Below the pieces are notes generated by a model that was not told where the DNA came from, searched no databases, and saw only the letters and a list, made by a program, of their open reading frames with translations. From the IMG/VR virus record IMGVR_UViG_3300025695_000017, positions 1-50,585 of that record: a DNA stretch of 50,585 nucleotides, one strand, 5' to 3'. This document shows positions 41,649 through 49,564 of the stretch, one piece after another. Position 1 is the first letter of the stretch, and every line of letters starts with the position of its first letter. This stretch comes from a virus. A program made the translations under genes and the position numbers.

Positions 41649-42893
41649 ATGATAAGATTAAAAAAATTACTAAGTGAAGTTCTTCTAAATGAAGGTGGTG
41701 CATATGGGCATATGAATCACCCATTCGATACCGAAATCAATTTAACTTTTGGTCAACTTAAAGATATTGTAAATAAAGCATTAGAAGGAAACTTAGATTT
41801 AGCAAGAGAAAAAACCGATGGACAGGCATTAGCTGTAAGTTGGAGAGATGGTAGATTAGTTGCTGCGAGAAACAAAGGACACTTAAAGAACAAAGGTGAA
41901 AACGCTTTGGATATAAAAGGTGTAGCTACTAAGTTTGCTGGTAGAGGTGAATTAGAAAAGGCATATAACTTTGCTATGAATGATTTATCAAAAGCAATCA
42001 AATCACTTTCTGAAAAACAAAGAGATAAAATCTTTAAAGGTGGTGCATGTTTTATGAACTTAGAAGTAATATACCCAACTTCAGTAAATGTAATACCTTA
42101 TGGACAAGCACTATTGGTATTTCATGGTACTATGGAATTTAATGAAGATGGTGTAGCAATTGGTGAAAATCAAAATGCGGCTAAGATACTTGCTGGAATG
42201 ATTAAACAAGTAAATCAAGATGTACAATCAGCATATACAATATCAGGTCCTCCAATTAATCAATTACCTAAGAGTAAAGATTTAACTTCTCTGAAGGGTA
42301 AATACAATTCTAAAATATCAAAATTACAATCTAAATACAAATTAAAAGATACTGATGGAATTGCTGATTATCATCAAGCCTTTTGGATGGATTTCGTAAC
42401 TAAAAAATCACCAACAAAATTAGATAATAGAACTCTAATGGGATTGGTAAAAAGATGGGCATTCTATGATAAGAGTTTCCGTTTAGACAAGAAGAATTTT
42501 AGTGATGAGAAAACTTTAGAATGGGCAAAGGGAATTGATAAGAATGACCATGCTAAGATTGCTAAAGATAACATCAGACCATTTGAAGATATCTTCTTAG
42601 GTGTAGGTGCAGATATTCTATCTTTTATGAGTTCAGTACTTGCAGCTAACCCTGATAAAGCAGTTAGGGATATGAAGAAGAGATTGGATAAAACTATCAA
42701 AGATGTTCAAAAGAGTGGCGATGAAAAGAAAATCAACAAACTTAAATTGGAACTACAAAGATTGAACGCAATCGGTGGTAAAGATAAGATTGTTCCTAAT
42801 GAGGGTATTGTATTTGTATACAATGGAAAGACTTTCAAACTGACTGGAACCTTCGCTCCTCTTAATCAGATATTGGGATTATTTTACGAATAG
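41649..42893 (+). CDS. DNA/RNA ligase-fold nucleotidyltransferase, probably prohead-targeted
   Basis: The 414-residue protein has the core motifs of covalent nucleotidyltransferases (ATP- or NAD-dependent ligases and capping enzymes). Motif I is K55-T-D-G58 in AREKTDGQALAV, with nearby R69 and R74. A motif III-like Glu occurs in FMNLEVIYP (E139). Motif IV is E385-G-I-V388, and motif V is FKLTG with K397. Spacing between III and IV is longer than usual because of a helical insertion (about 220-370, LKLELQRLNAIGG). The N-terminus MIRLKKLLSEVLLNEGG has L-S-E and L-N-E sites like its neighbours. Nick sealing or RNA repair is inferred; substrate unknown. No OB-fold domain is evident after motif V. 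Confidence 0.75.
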   Translation: MIRLKKLLSEVLLNEGGAYGHMNHPFDTEINLTFGQLKDIVNKALEGNLDLAREKTDGQALAVSWRDGRLVAARNKGHLKNKGENALDIKGVATKFAGRGELEKAYNFAMNDLSKAIKSLSEKQRDKIFKGGACFMNLEVIYPTSVNVIPYGQALLVFHGTMEFNEDGVAIGENQNAAKILAGMIKQVNQDVQSAYTISGPPINQLPKSKDLTSLKGKYNSKISKLQSKYKLKDTDGIADYHQAFWMDFVTKKSPTKLDNRTLMGLVKRWAFYDKSFRLDKKNFSDEKTLEWAKGIDKNDHAKIAKDNIRPFEDIFLGVGADILSFMSSVLAANPDKAVRDMKKRLDKTIKDVQKSGDEKKINKLKLELQRLNAIGGKDKIVPNEGIVFVYNGKTFKLTGTFAPLNQILGLFYE

Positions 42894-42904
42894 TATAAAT
42901 TACA

Positions 42905-42913
42905 ATACTTATA
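42905..42913 (+). promoter_or_regulatory. Variant late promoter motif ATACTTATA
   Basis: Same T to C variant as at 34121. It lies 26 nt before the ATG at 42940, followed by an alternating TA tract. Confidence 0.5.
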
Positions 42914-42939
42914 TATATATATGAATATATAAGATAGTT

Positions 42940-43611
42940 ATGGCAGATAAAAAATTTGAAAGAAAGTTCATGCACCCAACTCGTAGAAAGTTGGTTGATA
43001 TGGTTCATACTGGTGAGTATCAAAAAGATACTAAAATTTCTCTATCCGATGTAAAAGAAGAAACCAAACGTAATGTTGGTGATAAGTGGGAAGAAGATGG
43101 AGTAGTTTGGGAAGAAAAATCATATGGTAGAGTAAAGCAATCAAAGGCATCATCTGAACTTTCAAAGGTAAGAAAGTATTTAGAGAAAACATCGGAATGT
43201 AAATCAGATACTTGTAAAAAGAATAAGTACGGACCAACCGATAAGACTCTAATCAAAAAATCAGGATATTGTTCGGTGTGTTTAGCTGAGAAAGAACAAA
43301 TCATCAAAACAGATGGATTGTGGGAAGCTTATAATGAATATAAAGTTTATTCTAATATGGCTGTATATGGTACTGAGGTATTATATAAATGGACTGAGGC
43401 ATTAGGTGAAGTCAATAACATACATACTTTTGTAAATGAAGATGGTTCAGTTGAAAAGTGGGTACAAAATGTAGATACCGATTTTTTAAGAGAACAATTG
43501 GAAGGTGATATCGAAAAGGGTAAGAAAGAATTATTAGAGGTTATTGAAAAGAGAAACGCAGCATATGAACTATTAAAAGATAAAAACTACGAATTAGTAC
43601 AACCTTTATAA
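42940..43611 (+). CDS. Hypothetical zinc-binding phage protein
   Basis: The 223-residue protein begins with a basic segment (KKFERKFMHPTRRKLVDMVH). In the middle there is a four-Cys site: C-x4-C in SECKSDTCKKNK, then C-x2-C in GYCSVCLAEKE, about 30 residues later, consistent with a zinc ribbon. The C-terminal third is helical and charged (EGDIEKGKKELLEVIEKRNA). It follows a late-type motif and precedes the membrane protein pair. I recall similar proteins in T4-like marine phages but no assigned function; DNA binding or a packaging accessory role is a guess. Confidence 0.7.
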   Translation: MADKKFERKFMHPTRRKLVDMVHTGEYQKDTKISLSDVKEETKRNVGDKWEEDGVVWEEKSYGRVKQSKASSELSKVRKYLEKTSECKSDTCKKNKYGPTDKTLIKKSGYCSVCLAEKEQIIKTDGLWEAYNEYKVYSNMAVYGTEVLYKWTEALGEVNNIHTFVNEDGSVEKWVQNVDTDFLREQLEGDIEKGKKELLEVIEKRNAAYELLKDKNYELVQPL

Positions 43612-43612
43612 G

Positions 43613-43999
43613 ATGAATAGTAATACAAAAATATATTTAATATTGATTGTTATCTTAGGATTTGTAGGATACAATCTAATGGTAATGCATGATATCCAAA
43701 CGGATGTTGCTGCATTTGATGAAAAGATTGAAATGATTCAAAGTGATATTGATTCAATCGCAATAGCCAACGATGAGTTGGATTCCAAAATAGAATCGTT
43801 ACATTCAGAAATAGAACTAATTGATAGTGATATCAACAAAGTACAAAATAACATCACTACAATAAAAAACAAAACGAATGAAAAAGTCAATAATGTTGAT
43901 GTTCTTACTTTCGATGAGCTTATCCAGTTTTTCACAAACCGTTACCAAAAGGGACTCGGTGGTGAAACTAAAAGTTCCGATAGTAAGGATGGTAATTAA
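43613..43999 (+). CDS. N-terminally anchored coiled-coil membrane protein (inner-membrane spanin-like)
   Basis: The 128-residue protein has one N-terminal transmembrane helix (about 7-24, YLILIVILGFVGYNLM), with the remainder predicted outside the cytoplasm as a coiled coil (MIQSDIDSIAIANDELDSKI and further). The topology matches an inner-membrane spanin. Its 3' end overlaps the next gene by 122 nt in a different frame, as Rz/Rz1 genes do. It starts one base after the upstream stop. Function is inferred from topology and overlap; no sequence family is recognised. Confidence 0.65.
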   Translation: MNSNTKIYLILIVILGFVGYNLMVMHDIQTDVAAFDEKIEMIQSDIDSIAIANDELDSKIESLHSEIELIDSDINKVQNNITTIKNKTNEKVNNVDVLTFDELIQFFTNRYQKGLGGETKSSDSKDGN

Positions 44000-44291
44000 A
44001 GATTTAGTTACCTTTGATGGTTTAAAATTAGAACTGATAGAAACTAAAGACTTACTAAGATTATCACATGATAAACTTGTGTTAAAGGATAGTGTTATTA
44101 CTAATTTAAATGGTAAGGTTCTTAATTTAGAAGGTATTATTCAAAAAAAGGATGAACAATTCGGTTTAGAGAGTGAAAAATCTAAACAATTACTAAAAGA
44201 ACTAAAAAGGCAAAAACGAAATACCTTCTTATGGAAATTGGGAACAATTGGTGGTGTGGTACTTAGTTTGTTCTTTGCCGCTGGTGGATAA
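43878..44291 (+). CDS. Signal-peptide coiled-coil protein with C-terminal membrane segment (spanin partner candidate)
   Basis: The 137-residue protein starts within the preceding gene, in another frame. Residues 1-~20 form a signal peptide (MKKSIMLMFLLSMSLSSFSQ, typical of Bacteroidetes), without the Cys of a lipobox. The middle is a coiled coil (LVLKDSVITNLNGKVLNLEG, KSKQLLKELKRQKRN). The C-terminus has a hydrophobic helix (about 119-137, LGTIGGVVLSLFFAAGG). An outer-membrane spanin would normally be a lipoprotein, and a single-protein spanin has a C-terminal membrane helix, so this protein mixes both. The pair probably acts in lysis, but this is inference from arrangement. Confidence 0.65.
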   Translation: MKKSIMLMFLLSMSLSSFSQTVTKRDSVVKLKVPIVRMVIKDLVTFDGLKLELIETKDLLRLSHDKLVLKDSVITNLNGKVLNLEGIIQKKDEQFGLESEKSKQLLKELKRQKRNTFLWKLGTIGGVVLSLFFAAGG

Positions 44292-44294
44292 TTT

Positions 44295-45878
44295 ATGGCT
44301 AAACAAAGACAATCTTTAAAAGCAATTATAGCTCAGGAGTATCAGAAATGTGCTTCTGACCCAATATACTTTATGAAGAAGTATTGTATGATTCAACATC
44401 CGGTGAGAGGAAAAATTCCTTTTCACCTTTTTCCGTTTCAAGAGGAAACATTAGTTGACTTTAAAGACCATCGTTACAATATCATTCTTAAATCCAGACA
44501 AACTGGTATCTCAACACTAACCGCAGGATTCTCTTTGTGGAAAATGTTATTCAATCAAGATTACAATGTATTGGTAATTGCAACTAAGCAAGAGGTAGCC
44601 AAAAACTTGGTAACAAAAGTAAGGGTAATGAATCAGTACTTACCATCTTGGTTAAAGTTGGAAACTGTTGAAGATAACAAACTATCATTACGATATGCAA
44701 ATGGTTCTCAAATTAAAGCAACTTCTGCTGCTGGTGATGCTGGTCGTTCGGAAGCACTATCTTTATTGGTGTTTGATGAGGCAGCATTTATCGATAAGAT
44801 TGAAGAGATATGGGTATCAGCTCAATCTACATTATCAACGGGGGGTTCGGCAATTATCCTTTCTACTCCAAATGGTGTGGGTAACTTTTTCCACAAAACT
44901 TGGGTGGGTTCTGAAGAAGGTTCAAATGGATTCAACAATATCAGATTACATTGGAGTGTTCACCCTGAAAGAGACCAAGATTGGAGAGATGAACAAGAAA
45001 CACTATTAGGACCTAAAGGAGCAGCACAAGAATGTGATTGTGATTTCGTTTCTTCTGGGGATAGTGTGATAGACCCACAACTTTTACAATTCTACAAAGA
45101 TACCTATGTTCAAGACCCAATCGAAAAAGGTGGGTTTGATGGAAATCTTTGGAAGTGGGCATATCCAGATTATAATAAATCATATATAGTTGTTGCCGAT
45201 GTTGCGAGGGGTGATTCATCGGATTATTCCGCATGCCATGTAATTGATATAGAGGCATCTGAGCAAGTTGCTGAGTATAAGGGTAAATTAGATACAAAAG
45301 ATTTTGGAAACTTCTTAGTATCTCTTTCTACGGATTACAACAACGCATTGTTGGTAATTGAAAACGCAAACATTGGTTGGGCTTGTATTCAACAAGTAAT
45401 TGATAGAAACTATTCTAACCTATATTATACCAACAAAGATTTGAAGTATGTGGATAGTGAGAATCAATTCTCAAACAAATACCGAGCGCAAGATAGAAAT
45501 CAAGTAGCCGGTTTCTCAACTACCTCTCGAACTAGACCTTTGATTATTTCAAAGTTGGAAGAGTATATCAGAGATAAATCAATCACAATCCGTTCAGTAC
45601 GAACTATCGATGAATTGTTTACATTTATTTGGAATAATGGTAGAGCAGAAGCGATGAGAGGTTATAATGATGATTTAACTATGAGTTTAGCTATTTCACT
45701 TTGGGTAAGGGATACTGCTCTTAGATTAAGACAAGAAGGTGTAGATTTAACCAAAAGAGCTATTGATGGTATTTCTACTTATACTTATAATGGGGTATAT
45801 GGTGGAACTAACAACGATGATAATCCTTGGCAAATGGAATTCGGAGATGGATTCGAAGATTTGACAAAATGGTTATAA
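44295..45878 (+). CDS. 17: Terminase large subunit, T4 gp17-like
   Basis: The 527-residue protein is the packaging motor ATPase and headful nuclease. The ATPase has a Walker A variant SRQTGIST (67-74) and Walker B LLVFDEAAF (D161-E162), followed by the coupling motif IILSTPNG (about 187-194). The RNase H-like nuclease begins VVADVARGDSSDYSA (D302 and D310 as metal ligands), with a later acidic YNDDLTMSLA segment that holds the third Asp. T4 gp17 is 610 residues; the shorter N-terminus is usual outside coliphages. It lies just before the portal region, as expected. No small terminase gp16 is recognised in the window. Confidence 0.95.
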   Translation: MAKQRQSLKAIIAQEYQKCASDPIYFMKKYCMIQHPVRGKIPFHLFPFQEETLVDFKDHRYNIILKSRQTGISTLTAGFSLWKMLFNQDYNVLVIATKQEVAKNLVTKVRVMNQYLPSWLKLETVEDNKLSLRYANGSQIKATSAAGDAGRSEALSLLVFDEAAFIDKIEEIWVSAQSTLSTGGSAIILSTPNGVGNFFHKTWVGSEEGSNGFNNIRLHWSVHPERDQDWRDEQETLLGPKGAAQECDCDFVSSGDSVIDPQLLQFYKDTYVQDPIEKGGFDGNLWKWAYPDYNKSYIVVADVARGDSSDYSACHVIDIEASEQVAEYKGKLDTKDFGNFLVSLSTDYNNALLVIENANIGWACIQQVIDRNYSNLYYTNKDLKYVDSENQFSNKYRAQDRNQVAGFSTTSRTRPLIISKLEEYIRDKSITIRSVRTIDELFTFIWNNGRAEAMRGYNDDLTMSLAISLWVRDTALRLRQEGVDLTKRAIDGISTYTYNGVYGGTNNDDNPWQMEFGDGFEDLTKWL

Positions 45879-45890
45879 ATTATCTTTGTT

Positions 45891-45899
45891 ATATTTATA
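45891..45899 (+). promoter_or_regulatory. Putative phage late promoter motif ATATTTATA
   Basis: It lies in the 49-nt gap after terminase, 28 nt before the ATG at 45928; context GTTATATTTATATAGTAT matches the copy at 39412. Confidence 0.65.
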
Positions 45900-45927
45900 T
45901 AGTATAAGTTTAATTATAGGATTTTAA

Positions 45928-46335
45928 ATGGAGAATTACTCAGAGGAACTTTATAACGAATTCAAATTAGGATTGGATGAAAACATCGAAGAATATGATG
46001 TTGAAAACTGTGAAGATTTGAAAGAGTTTATCCACTTTCTAAAAAATATGAAAGAGGAACTTACTGAAGCTGAATATCAAGGTAGAAAGGTAAAACTTAA
46101 TAAACCAATGGATGGTGATGTAAAGAAGTTCAAAGTGTATGTAAAAAATCCAAAGGGAAATGTTGTAAAAGTAAACTTTGGACATGGTGGTTCATCTGCT
46201 AAAAAAGCTGGTGAAAAAACTATGAGGATTAAGAAAGATAATCCAGAAAGAAAAAAAGCATTTAGAGCAAGACACAATTGTGATTCACCTGGCCCAAGAC
46301 ACAAAGCTAGGTATTGGAGTTGTAAAGCTTGGTAA
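45928..46335 (+). CDS. Conserved phage protein with predicted prohead protease site
   Basis: The 135-residue protein has an acidic helical N-terminus (1-44) ending with KEELTE, an L-T-E site (45-47) of the prohead protease type. The remainder is a basic domain starting AEYQGRKVKLNKP, with VKKFKVYVKNPKGNVVKV and a conserved end AFRARHNCDSPGPRHKARYW. I recall this end from many T4-like marine phages, where it often occurs within larger proteins. Cleavage would release an ~88-residue, strongly basic peptide that could bind packaged DNA. It sits between terminase and portal. The cleavage and DNA-binding ideas are inference. Confidence 0.8.
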   Translation: MENYSEELYNEFKLGLDENIEEYDVENCEDLKEFIHFLKNMKEELTEAEYQGRKVKLNKPMDGDVKKFKVYVKNPKGNVVKVNFGHGGSSAKKAGEKTMRIKKDNPERKKAFRARHNCDSPGPRHKARYWSCKAW

Positions 46336-46339
46336 TAAA

Positions 46340-46371
46340 TTAGGATAATTCAATAATTTTTCGTATCTTAG
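46340..46371 (+). promoter_or_regulatory. Weak host-type promoter variant, TTAG-N20-TATCTTAG
   Basis: TTAG at 46340-46343 and TATCTTAG at 46364-46371 keep the 20-nt spacing of the two perfect copies, but both boxes carry TTAG instead of TTTG. It lies 26 nt before the portal ATG. The spacing supports it; the changed bases weaken it. Confidence 0.45.
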
Positions 46372-46397
46372 ATAGATTATAAGATAAAGTAAATAGA

Positions 46398-48155
46398 ATG
46401 GCAGAAGAACAAAATAGTTCATTTTTTAATCGATTAACGAAACTCTTTTCTACCCAAGCAATCGTAACGGTTGATAAGGAAGGAAAAAGAAAAGTTGTTG
46501 ATGTAGATGATAGACAGCAAGGTGGTACTAACTTAATGAATTTAAGGGATAGGTACACCAAACTACAAAGGTCTTTTTATGGGGACCAGATGGCAGCTCA
46601 ATCAATGGCTTATCATCAAGTTCGTAGAGAATTATTCAGAGATTACGATGCTATGGATAATGACCCAATCATCTCATCGGCATTAGATATTTACGCAGAT
46701 GAGTGTACTCTTAAAAACGAATTCGGTGAAGTAGTACAAATCAAAACACAAAACGAAAAAGTAAAGGAAGTATTAGAAAACCTTTTCTATGATATTCTTA
46801 ACATAGAGTTCAACCTTTGGTCTTGGACTCGTAATATGGTTAAGTATGGTGATTTCTTCTTAGTACAAGAAATCCAAGAAGGAGTGGGTATTATAAATGT
46901 AAAACCACTTCCAGTTTATGAAACTGAAAGATTGGAGAATACCGACCCAAACAACGCAAACTATGTTAAGTTTAATGTAAACCATGACCCAAATGGGAAA
47001 GGTGAATATGAGAACTATGAAGTAGTACACTTTAGATTATTATCAGATACCAACTTCTTACCTTATGGAAAGGCAATGATTGAAAATGGTAGAAGAATTT
47101 GGAAGCAAGTTTCTTTGATGGAAGATGCTATGTTGATTCATAGAATTATGAGAGCACCTGATAAGAGAGTTTTCAAAATTGATATTGGTAATATCCCACC
47201 ACAAGAAGTTGATAATTATATGCAGAAGATTATCAACAAAATGAAGAAAACTCCATTTGTAGATAAAAAGACTGGTGATTACAACTTAAAGTATAATATC
47301 CAAAACCTAACTGAAGATTTCTTCTTACCTGTTAGGGGTGGTGATAGTGGTACTGAAATTGATTCATTGGGTGGATTAGAGTACACCGCAATTGATGATA
47401 TTGATTACTTAAAGAATAAACTATTTGCAGCACTTAAAATTCCAAAAGCATATTTGGGATATGATGAGAATGTAAATGGTAAAGCAACTCTTGCTGCAGA
47501 GGATGTGAGATTTGCAAGAACAATCGAGAGAATTCAAAGAACTCTTATATCGGAACTTACTAAGATTGCAGTAACACATTTAGCAGCACAAGGTTTCGAA
47601 GGTAAGGAAATGGTTGATTTTGAATTGGATTTGGTAAACCCATCTACAATCTATGAGCAAGAGAAAGTAAACCTTTGGAGTGAAAAAGTAAGATTAGTTT
47701 CTGATATTACTCAGTTGAATATGATTTCAAAGGAATGGGCTTATAAGAATATCTTTAATATGAGTACTGATGAAATTGATTATCAGAAAACTCAAATGAT
47801 TAATGACTTGAAAGATAGATTCAGATATCGTTCTATTGAAGATGAAGGTAATGACCCAGCAATGGAAAGTGAACCAACTGATGTAGAAGATGAGTTGGAA
47901 GAAATTAAATCATCTTTAAAGGATAAAGGTGGTAGACCAAGGGAGGGAAATACTTATGGTAAGGATAAACACCCATATGGTAGAGACCCGTTAGGAGCAA
48001 AGGAGAATCACAAAGCATTGAAAAAAACCGAAGGTAAAGTTACTAAAAAGGCAGGTAAATTTGCTAAGGAATATGTTAATGGAGTATCCGCAAAACGAAA
48101 GTTAATGAGTGAAGGCGGAGACTTTTTAGATGATTCAAATTTGATTGATGAATAA
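46398..48155 (+). CDS. 20: Portal vertex protein, T4 gp20-like
   Basis: The 585-residue protein forms the dodecameric ring through which DNA enters the head. T4 gp20-type motifs are visible: YDAMDNDPIISSALDIYADE near residue 82, LEYTAIDDIDYLKNKLFAAL near 335, then IPKAYLGYDENVNGKATLAA, followed by EDVRFARTIERIQRTLISEL. The length is near T4 gp20 (524), with a longer, charged C-terminal tail. It is preceded by a variant host-type promoter and followed by prohead genes. The order terminase, portal, prohead core, protease is the canonical T4 order. Confidence 0.95.
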   Translation: MAEEQNSSFFNRLTKLFSTQAIVTVDKEGKRKVVDVDDRQQGGTNLMNLRDRYTKLQRSFYGDQMAAQSMAYHQVRRELFRDYDAMDNDPIISSALDIYADECTLKNEFGEVVQIKTQNEKVKEVLENLFYDILNIEFNLWSWTRNMVKYGDFFLVQEIQEGVGIINVKPLPVYETERLENTDPNNANYVKFNVNHDPNGKGEYENYEVVHFRLLSDTNFLPYGKAMIENGRRIWKQVSLMEDAMLIHRIMRAPDKRVFKIDIGNIPPQEVDNYMQKIINKMKKTPFVDKKTGDYNLKYNIQNLTEDFFLPVRGGDSGTEIDSLGGLEYTAIDDIDYLKNKLFAALKIPKAYLGYDENVNGKATLAAEDVRFARTIERIQRTLISELTKIAVTHLAAQGFEGKEMVDFELDLVNPSTIYEQEKVNLWSEKVRLVSDITQLNMISKEWAYKNIFNMSTDEIDYQKTQMINDLKDRFRYRSIEDEGNDPAMESEPTDVEDELEEIKSSLKDKGGRPREGNTYGKDKHPYGRDPLGAKENHKALKKTEGKVTKKAGKFAKEYVNGVSAKRKLMSEGGDFLDDSNLIDE

Positions 48156-48180
48156 AAATTTAGGAAATCAAAAATAACTT

Positions 48181-48189
48181 ATATTTATA
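48181..48189 (+). promoter_or_regulatory. Putative phage late promoter motif ATATTTATA
   Basis: It lies in the 84-nt gap after the portal gene, 50 nt before the ATG at 48240, the longest leader among the copies. Confidence 0.6.
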
Positions 48190-48239
48190 TACAACGTAAA
48201 GTATCGTATATTGATATATTATTATAGGATAAAAATATA

Positions 48240-49109
48240 ATGAAGAGGGTAAAACATTCAAAATTTAAGAATACTGGGATTCTATTCGAACTTCTCGTAA
48301 GACAAATTACGTTAGAAGTTCTTAATGGTGATACCACAGAGAAAGCAAAGAAAATTGTGGCTGAGTTTTTCAGTCCAAAAACCGAGCTTAATAAGGAGTT
48401 AAGATTGTACGAACTTTTAACTAAGGAAAAGTACAATTCAGAATCAAGAGCTGATAAGTTTATTGATACTGTAAATGAAGCTCATAGTAGAATCAATCAG
48501 AAACAACTTCAATCGGAGAAGTATAATCTTATCAAAAAGATTAACGAATCATTCAATATGGATGAATTCTTATCTTCACCAATTACCAACTATAAGGTAT
48601 TGGCATCTATCTATAAGGTTTTTGAATCTAAGAGATATGAAAACTACGATGTAAAGGATGTATTTAACTCAAAGATTACCCTAATTGAGAACATAACATC
48701 AAAACCTGCTGCGATTACCGAATCTAAAAAAGATAAAGTAATTGAGGCTTACAAACAACAAGATAAAGATTTACGATTACTTACTTATAAAACATTAGTT
48801 GAGACCTTTAACAAAAAGTATTCAAACTTAAACGAAGCTCAAAAGAGGTTGTTGAAAGAATACATCAATAACTTAACTAACACAACGGGATTCAAATCAT
48901 ATATTGAAAACGAAATCCCTTCTATCGTAAAAGAACTAAAATCTATCGAATCTCAGATTGGTGATAAAGTAACTAAAATTAAACTTAGTGAAACTATCTC
49001 TCAGTTAGCTAGTACAAAGATTGGAAGAAAAGTTTCAGATAATCAAGTTTCATCACTAATGATGTCTTACGAACTAATCAAAGAATTAAAGAGTAAAGTT
49101 AATGAGTAA
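48240..49109 (+). CDS. Prohead core/scaffold-like helical protein
   Basis: The 289-residue protein is highly charged and almost all helical (for example NKELRLYELLTKEKYNSESR, and SNLNEAQKRLLKEYINNL). It starts MKRVKHSKFKNTGILFELLV. An I-T-E site occurs in the middle (AAITESKKDK), which could be cut by the prohead protease. The position between portal and protease corresponds to T4 genes 67/68 (prohead core). It overlaps the next start by 8 bases. Function by position and composition only. Confidence 0.7.
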   Translation: MKRVKHSKFKNTGILFELLVRQITLEVLNGDTTEKAKKIVAEFFSPKTELNKELRLYELLTKEKYNSESRADKFIDTVNEAHSRINQKQLQSEKYNLIKKINESFNMDEFLSSPITNYKVLASIYKVFESKRYENYDVKDVFNSKITLIENITSKPAAITESKKDKVIEAYKQQDKDLRLLTYKTLVETFNKKYSNLNEAQKRLLKEYINNLTNTTGFKSYIENEIPSIVKELKSIESQIGDKVTKIKLSETISQLASTKIGRKVSDNQVSSLMMSYELIKELKSKVNE

Positions 49110-49548
49110 TCTAAGAAAGCTAATTGAGGATTTAATAGAAGAAATCCAAAATGAAGAAATGGATATTGAGGAAGTAACCACCACTGGTGATATAGCTGGA
49201 TACAATACTCCTAACGCTTTTAAGTCTACGGATGGTACTGATGAAGATGATGAATCGGATGATGATTATATTGATGCCATTAACAAAGCAACTGGTTACA
49301 AAAGAGTTGATGAAAATCGTTGGCATGAATTAAGGAAATCCGAAGGTACTCCTAAGCAAAAAATCGGAGTTGGTATTAGCAGTATCAACAAACAACTTTC
49401 TGAAATGGAAACGTTTCTAAAGTGGTATGGTAAGATTAAGAAAGAGAGTGGTATGAAAACTGAGGACCAATGGAAACGAACACAAAAGCATCTCTATAAA
49501 ATTAGAGAGAGGTTAAATAGAATTTCAACATCAATATCAGAATTATAA
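49102..49548 (+). CDS. Prohead core-like protein with N-terminal processing sites
   Basis: The 148-residue protein begins MSNLRKLIEDLIEEIQNEE with L-I-E at 7-9 and 11-13. A further I-E-E precedes VTTTGDIAGYNTPNAF; the same E|VTTT junction occurs in the polyprotein at 39448 (LINEVTTTM). An acidic stretch follows (TDEDDESDDDYIDAI), then a helical basic half (GKIKKESGMKTEDQWKRTQ). The gene overlaps the upstream gene by 8 bases. It fits a small prohead core or internal protein processed by the gp21-like protease. Confidence 0.72.
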   Translation: MSNLRKLIEDLIEEIQNEEMDIEEVTTTGDIAGYNTPNAFKSTDGTDEDDESDDDYIDAINKATGYKRVDENRWHELRKSEGTPKQKIGVGISSINKQLSEMETFLKWYGKIKKESGMKTEDQWKRTQKHLYKIRERLNRISTSISEL

Positions 49549-49564
49549 AATATAATTGGCAATT

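Noticed and set aside
44668-45297. Open frames of 113 residues (+) and 94 residues (-) inside the terminase gene
   Set aside because: The terminase frame carries all expected motifs; these frames are rich in His/Leu/Tyr by codon shadowing and have no promoter or family signal.
49556-49564. TTG start for the prohead core polyprotein
   Set aside because: ATG at 49565 gives an N-terminus like those of adjacent genes; the extra three residues have no support.
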